A stretch of DNA of 9,802 nucleotides, taken from Calditrichota bacterium (GTDB lineage Bacteria > Calditrichota > Calditrichia > Calditrichales > Calditrichaceae). The first letter of the stretch is position 1. Each line of letters opens with the position of its first letter. The notes beneath the pieces are model-generated. The model saw only the letters and a list, made by a program, of their open reading frames with translations. It ran no database searches and was not told the origin of the DNA. The stretch lies in assembly GCA_024278715.1 (NCBI GenBank), contig JAJRSN010000498.1:1-9802 (forward strand), given 5' to 3'. A program made the translations under genes and the position numbers. Below, one piece after another: positions 6,555 to 9,802 of this stretch.

Positions 6555-9500
6555 ATGAAATACCTCCGAATCATCTCTGTAATAATTTTCTTTTTCCTTT
6601 TGGTTTATAATTTGCAAGCCGGAACTACCGGAAAAATTGTCGGATTAGTGTCGGATGCTAAAACGGGAGAGCCCCTTCCCGGCGTTAATGTCGTTCTTGA
6701 GGGCACCGTTATGGGAGCTTCAACGGACCTGGAAGGGTATTATGTAATTCTTAATGTGCCTCCCGGTGAATATACAATGACTTTTAGTATGATAGGTTAC
6801 GCTACCAAAAAAATCACTGGTGTTCGCGTTAATATCGATCAGACTACGACTATTAATATGAAAATGGAAGAAATGACCCTGGATATTGGCGAAGAAATTA
6901 CGGTTGTGGCAACGCGTCCGCCGGTCGAAAGAGATGTTGCCGCCAGTAGAGCCAATATTTCAAAAGAAGAAATTAAAGCGATTCCCGTGATGAATGTTTC
7001 CGAAGTTGTTGGTCTGCAGGCAGGTATCGAAGGACTGTCCATCCGCGGCGGAGGTTTAAGCGAAGTGGCTTTTGTAATGGACGGTATCACCCTGCGGAAT
7101 GAGCGCGATAATAGCCCTTTTACGGCGATCTCTCTTACTTCGGTTGAAGAAATGCAGGTTCAGGCTGGCGGATTCAGCGCCGAGTTTGGTAATATTCGTT
7201 CGGGTATTGTAAACGTGGTTACCAAAGAAGGAAAAAGAGATAAGTACGATTTTGCCTTTTTAGGCAGATATCGCGCTCCCTCTCCCAAGCATTTCGGGCA
7301 TTCGCCAAACGCGCCGGAATCGTACTGGATTAGACCCTACGTGGATGACGCTGTTTGCTGGACGGGCACCAGAAACGGAAACTGGGATTATTACACACAA
7401 CGGCAATATCCCGAGTTTAAAGGCTGGAATCAGATCTCTTTTGAAACATTACAAAATGACGATCCGAATGACGATTTAACGCCAGAGGCTGCTCAACAGT
7501 TATTTTTGTTCCAGCACAGAAGGCAACTGGATATTCAAATTCCGGATTATATCGCAGACATGAGCTTTGGAGGTCCGGTTCCTTTTATAAGCAAAAAACT
7601 TGGTAATTTGCGCTTTTTCAGCTCCTTTCGCAGAACTCAGGACGCTTATGTGATTCCTTTGCATGACGACGCTTACAGAACCTGGACGTTTCAGACAAAG
7701 ATTACATCGGATGTGGGTCAGGGTAAAAAATTAATGATCAGCGCTTTATTGGGCAGCGAAACCGGTGTTGATCGCTGGAACAACGGAAATCCGGGCATGT
7801 TTAACGCTTCATGGCAAATCGGGTCGGCGTTGAGCAACGGACCAAAATACATCGACGCGCGCATGTTTTCTACCGATTATTGGGGCCCGGCGAAAACAGA
7901 TTATAAGAATCTCGGCATCAAATGGACGCACGCCCTTGACGAAAAAACGTTTTACGAAGCGAGTTTTAGTATTTTCCGTTCCGAATACCACAAGGGTCCC
8001 GGACGTTTACGCGATCATACTTTGCGCTATAAATTCGGTAATAATTTTTGGGTTGACGAAGGTCCGTTCGGTTTTGAGCCCATGTCTGTTGCGGGCATCG
8101 GCGGAATGCGAATGGGCGCCGGCATGAGCAACGCCCGTGACAGCAGTAAGGTGACCACATTTACGGCTAAAATCGACTATACAAAACAGGTCGATCGCCG
8201 GAATAATGTTAAGATCGGTGGCGAATTTGTTTTAACCCGCAGCCAGATAAACTACGCCCGATATGATGATTTTTTACCTTCCTATAACCAGCAAACAGTA
8301 TGGGATAAAAAACCTTTAAGAGGCGCGCTTTACGTGCAGGATAAATTGGAATTCCAAGGCATGATAGCCACTCTTGGCTTGCGTATGGATTATTCTCATG
8401 CCGGCGGCAAGTGGTACGATCTGGAATCCAATCCTTACGATATTGCTCTGAGCGGAGTTTATTCGTACGGAATAGATACGTTGCTTAATAAAAAACCGAC
8501 CAAACACATCTTTACATTTAGTCCCCGTCTGGCTATCGCTTTTCCGGTAACAGAAAACAGTAAGCTTTATTTCAATTACGGTCATTTCCGCCAGTTGCCG
8601 CAGCCGGAAGACCTGTATCTTTTGCGCAGATCCGATTTCACCAAACAAATTATACGTATCGGAAATCCGAACAGTGAGCTGCAGAAAACAGTGGCTTATG
8701 AATTGGGCTACGAGCACAATCTGTTTAATCAGTTTTTAATTCGTGCAGCCGGTTACTATAAAGATGTCAGTTTACAGCCCAATTTGGTTCTTTACGAAAA
8801 CCTTGACGGATCGGTTAGATACTACCGTCAGGAACCTACCAATTACGAAGATATCCGCGGAGTTGAGATTACTGTTAATAAAAGCAGAGGAAATTGGATT
8901 CGCGGATTTATTAATTACACGTATATGGTTTCTACCTACGGTTATTTCGGTTACGGACGTTATTACGAAAACCCCGCGCAACAAAGGCAGTATCAGTTAG
9001 AGACCGATTATTATTACCAAAACAAACCGAAACCCCGTCCCTACGCCCGTGCAAATGTCGATTTTTTTACGCCTCGGGATTTTGGTCCTAAAATAGCCGG
9101 AATTCAACCGTTTGCCGATTTTTGGGTAAATGTGCTGGCTAATTGGAAAGCCGGGCGGTACGAAACCTGGGCAGGCGGCGGCGTTATCCCGGGACTCTTT
9201 GCGAATTTACAATGGACCGATTATTGGAACGTGGATGTTAGGATAAGAAAAAATTTCTCGATTAAAAATTTCGGAAATGTGGAATTCTTTATTGATATAA
9301 GCAATATTTTTAACTACAAATATATGACCAATTACGGTTTTGTCGATTCCCGGGATAGGCGTGATTATCTTAAATCTTTGCATCTGCCCGCATCCACCAA
9401 AGGTATTGACCAATTTGGCTATTTTAACATACCGGGCGACGACCGACCGGGTGTTTACCGAAGACCGGGAATTAAATTCGTTCCTATCGAAGTGGTGGAA

Positions 9501-9731
9501 ACCCAAGATGGACTCCCGCAAGACGGCAACCCAAACTATCTGTATTTCACCAAAGAGGGCGGCAAGTATTTTAAATTTAATCCGGAAACCGGAGTATATG
9601 AGCAAGATCAAAAATATGCTCAGTGGGTTCTCAACAACAAAGCATATATCGACATGCCAAATTTGCAATACTTAACATTCTTAAATCCGAGAAATATATT
9701 TTGGGGAATTAGATTGTCATTTGAGTTATAA
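6555..9731 (+). CDS. TonB-dependent receptor with N-terminal carboxypeptidase-regulatory-like domain (receptor B)
   Basis: This 1058-residue outer-membrane transporter is paralogous to the divergent receptor A. Residues 1-22 are a signal peptide ending NLQA. Residues ~25-108 are the carboxypeptidase-regulatory-like domain (KTGEPLPGVNVVL, GYYVILNVPPGEYTM, MIGY), almost the same as in receptor A. A TonB-box-like EEITVVA is at 113-119. The plug covers ~120-230, with IRGGG (163-167), VMDGITL (174-180) and GGFSAEFGN (205-213). The barrel ends IFWGIRLSFEL. Unlike receptor A, it carries a long aromatic insertion early in the barrel (~240-330), including FKGWN (288-292) and LTPEAAQQLFLFQHRR (308-323), before MSFGGPVPF (336-344). 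I recall similar W-rich and TPE..QHR blocks in receptors of related FCB phyla. A ~125-residue segment (923-1047) precedes the final strand. The start has AAAGGAG 9 nt upstream. The gene is probably first in an operon with the gene at 9752. The ligand is unknown. Confidence 0.9.
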   Translation: MKYLRIISVIIFFFLLVYNLQAGTTGKIVGLVSDAKTGEPLPGVNVVLEGTVMGASTDLEGYYVILNVPPGEYTMTFSMIGYATKKITGVRVNIDQTTTINMKMEEMTLDIGEEITVVATRPPVERDVAASRANISKEEIKAIPVMNVSEVVGLQAGIEGLSIRGGGLSEVAFVMDGITLRNERDNSPFTAISLTSVEEMQVQAGGFSAEFGNIRSGIVNVVTKEGKRDKYDFAFLGRYRAPSPKHFGHSPNAPESYWIRPYVDDAVCWTGTRNGNWDYYTQRQYPEFKGWNQISFETLQNDDPNDDLTPEAAQQLFLFQHRRQLDIQIPDYIADMSFGGPVPFISKKLGNLRFFSSFRRTQDAYVIPLHDDAYRTWTFQTKITSDVGQGKKLMISALLGSETGVDRWNNGNPGMFNASWQIGSALSNGPKYIDARMFSTDYWGPAKTDYKNLGIKWTHALDEKTFYEASFSIFRSEYHKGPGRLRDHTLRYKFGNNFWVDEGPFGFEPMSVAGIGGMRMGAGMSNARDSSKVTTFTAKIDYTKQVDRRNNVKIGGEFVLTRSQINYARYDDFLPSYNQQTVWDKKPLRGALYVQDKLEFQGMIATLGLRMDYSHAGGKWYDLESNPYDIALSGVYSYGIDTLLNKKPTKHIFTFSPRLAIAFPVTENSKLYFNYGHFRQLPQPEDLYLLRRSDFTKQIIRIGNPNSELQKTVAYELGYEHNLFNQFLIRAAGYYKDVSLQPNLVLYENLDGSVRYYRQEPTNYEDIRGVEITVNKSRGNWIRGFINYTYMVSTYGYFGYGRYYENPAQQRQYQLETDYYYQNKPKPRPYARANVDFFTPRDFGPKIAGIQPFADFWVNVLANWKAGRYETWAGGGVIPGLFANLQWTDYWNVDVRIRKNFSIKNFGNVEFFIDISNIFNYKYMTNYGFVDSRDRRDYLKSLHLPASTKGIDQFGYFNIPGDDRPGVYRRPGIKFVPIEVVETQDGLPQDGNPNYLYFTKEGGKYFKFNPETGVYEQDQKYAQWVLNNKAYIDMPNLQYLTFLNPRNIFWGIRLSFEL

Positions 9732-9751
9732 AAAAAGAGGAAACCATATTG

Positions 9752-9802
9752 ATGGACAGGTTAAGTTTTTCAAAATTCATAATCGCACTTGTAATCATCG
9801 GA
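9752..9802 (+). CDS. Start of an exported protein, cut by the window end
   Basis: Only 17 codons are present, reading MDRLSFSKFIIALVIIG and open to the last base. The charged start followed by a hydrophobic stretch looks like the beginning of a signal peptide or membrane anchor. The gene begins 20 bp after the receptor B stop, with GAGG (9737-9740) 11 nt upstream of ATG, so it probably shares a transcript with the receptor. By analogy with the left cluster it may encode an exported protein with a T9SS-like tail, but the sequence here is too short to show that. Confidence 0.55.
   Translation, partial: MDRLSFSKFIIALVIIG

Noticed and set aside
8316..8717. Open frame of about 130 codons on the minus strand inside receptor B
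   Set aside because: It is antisense to the barrel-coding sequence and shows no recognisable motif.
9207..9668. Open frame of about 150 codons on the minus strand inside receptor B
   Set aside because: It is antisense to a clear coding region, has no recognisable domain, and its length is expected by chance opposite a long gene.

Overview
The window looks like chromosomal DNA from a Gram-negative bacterium of the FCB superphylum outside classical Bacteroidota, most like Calditrichota (Caldithrix-like), with Ignavibacteriota, KSB1 or Marinimicrobia relatives as alternatives. This rests on recognition of protein styles: TonB-dependent receptors that begin with a carboxypeptidase-regulatory-like domain, a large secreted protein with a type IX secretion (T9SS)-like C-terminal tail, and a PorV/PorQ-family outer-membrane protein. 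No taxonomic search was possible.

Layout: two divergently transcribed gene clusters flank one AT-rich intergenic region (5881-6554). The left cluster, on the minus strand, is a TonB-dependent receptor (3073-5880), then a 673-residue exported protein with a sorting-domain-like tail (1022-3043), then a PorV/PorQ-like protein (4-999). Gaps of 29 and 22 bp and a good ribosome binding site before each gene indicate one operon. The right cluster, on the plus strand, starts with a second, paralogous receptor (6555-9731). It is followed 20 bp later by the first 17 codons of another exported protein, cut by the window end.

The intergenic region contains no convincing gene. It holds a strong sigma70-like promoter for the right cluster (TTGAAA, 17 bp, TATAAT), a weaker candidate promoter for the left cluster, and a leader hairpin followed by a T-tract between the right promoter and its start codon. 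That hairpin could be an attenuator.

How the genes may work together: both receptors should sit in the outer membrane and use TonB energy to import a substrate, which is unknown. No SusD-like lipoprotein is visible beside either receptor, so these are not standard SusC/SusD glycan pairs. The 673-residue protein is probably sent across the outer membrane by a T9SS-like route, and the PorV/PorQ-like protein may be its partner or shuttle. The receptors share nearly the same N-terminal domain but differ strongly in their surface loops, which suggests related regulation or assembly with different substrates. The window has no mobile element, CRISPR array, tRNA or rRNA that I could recognise.
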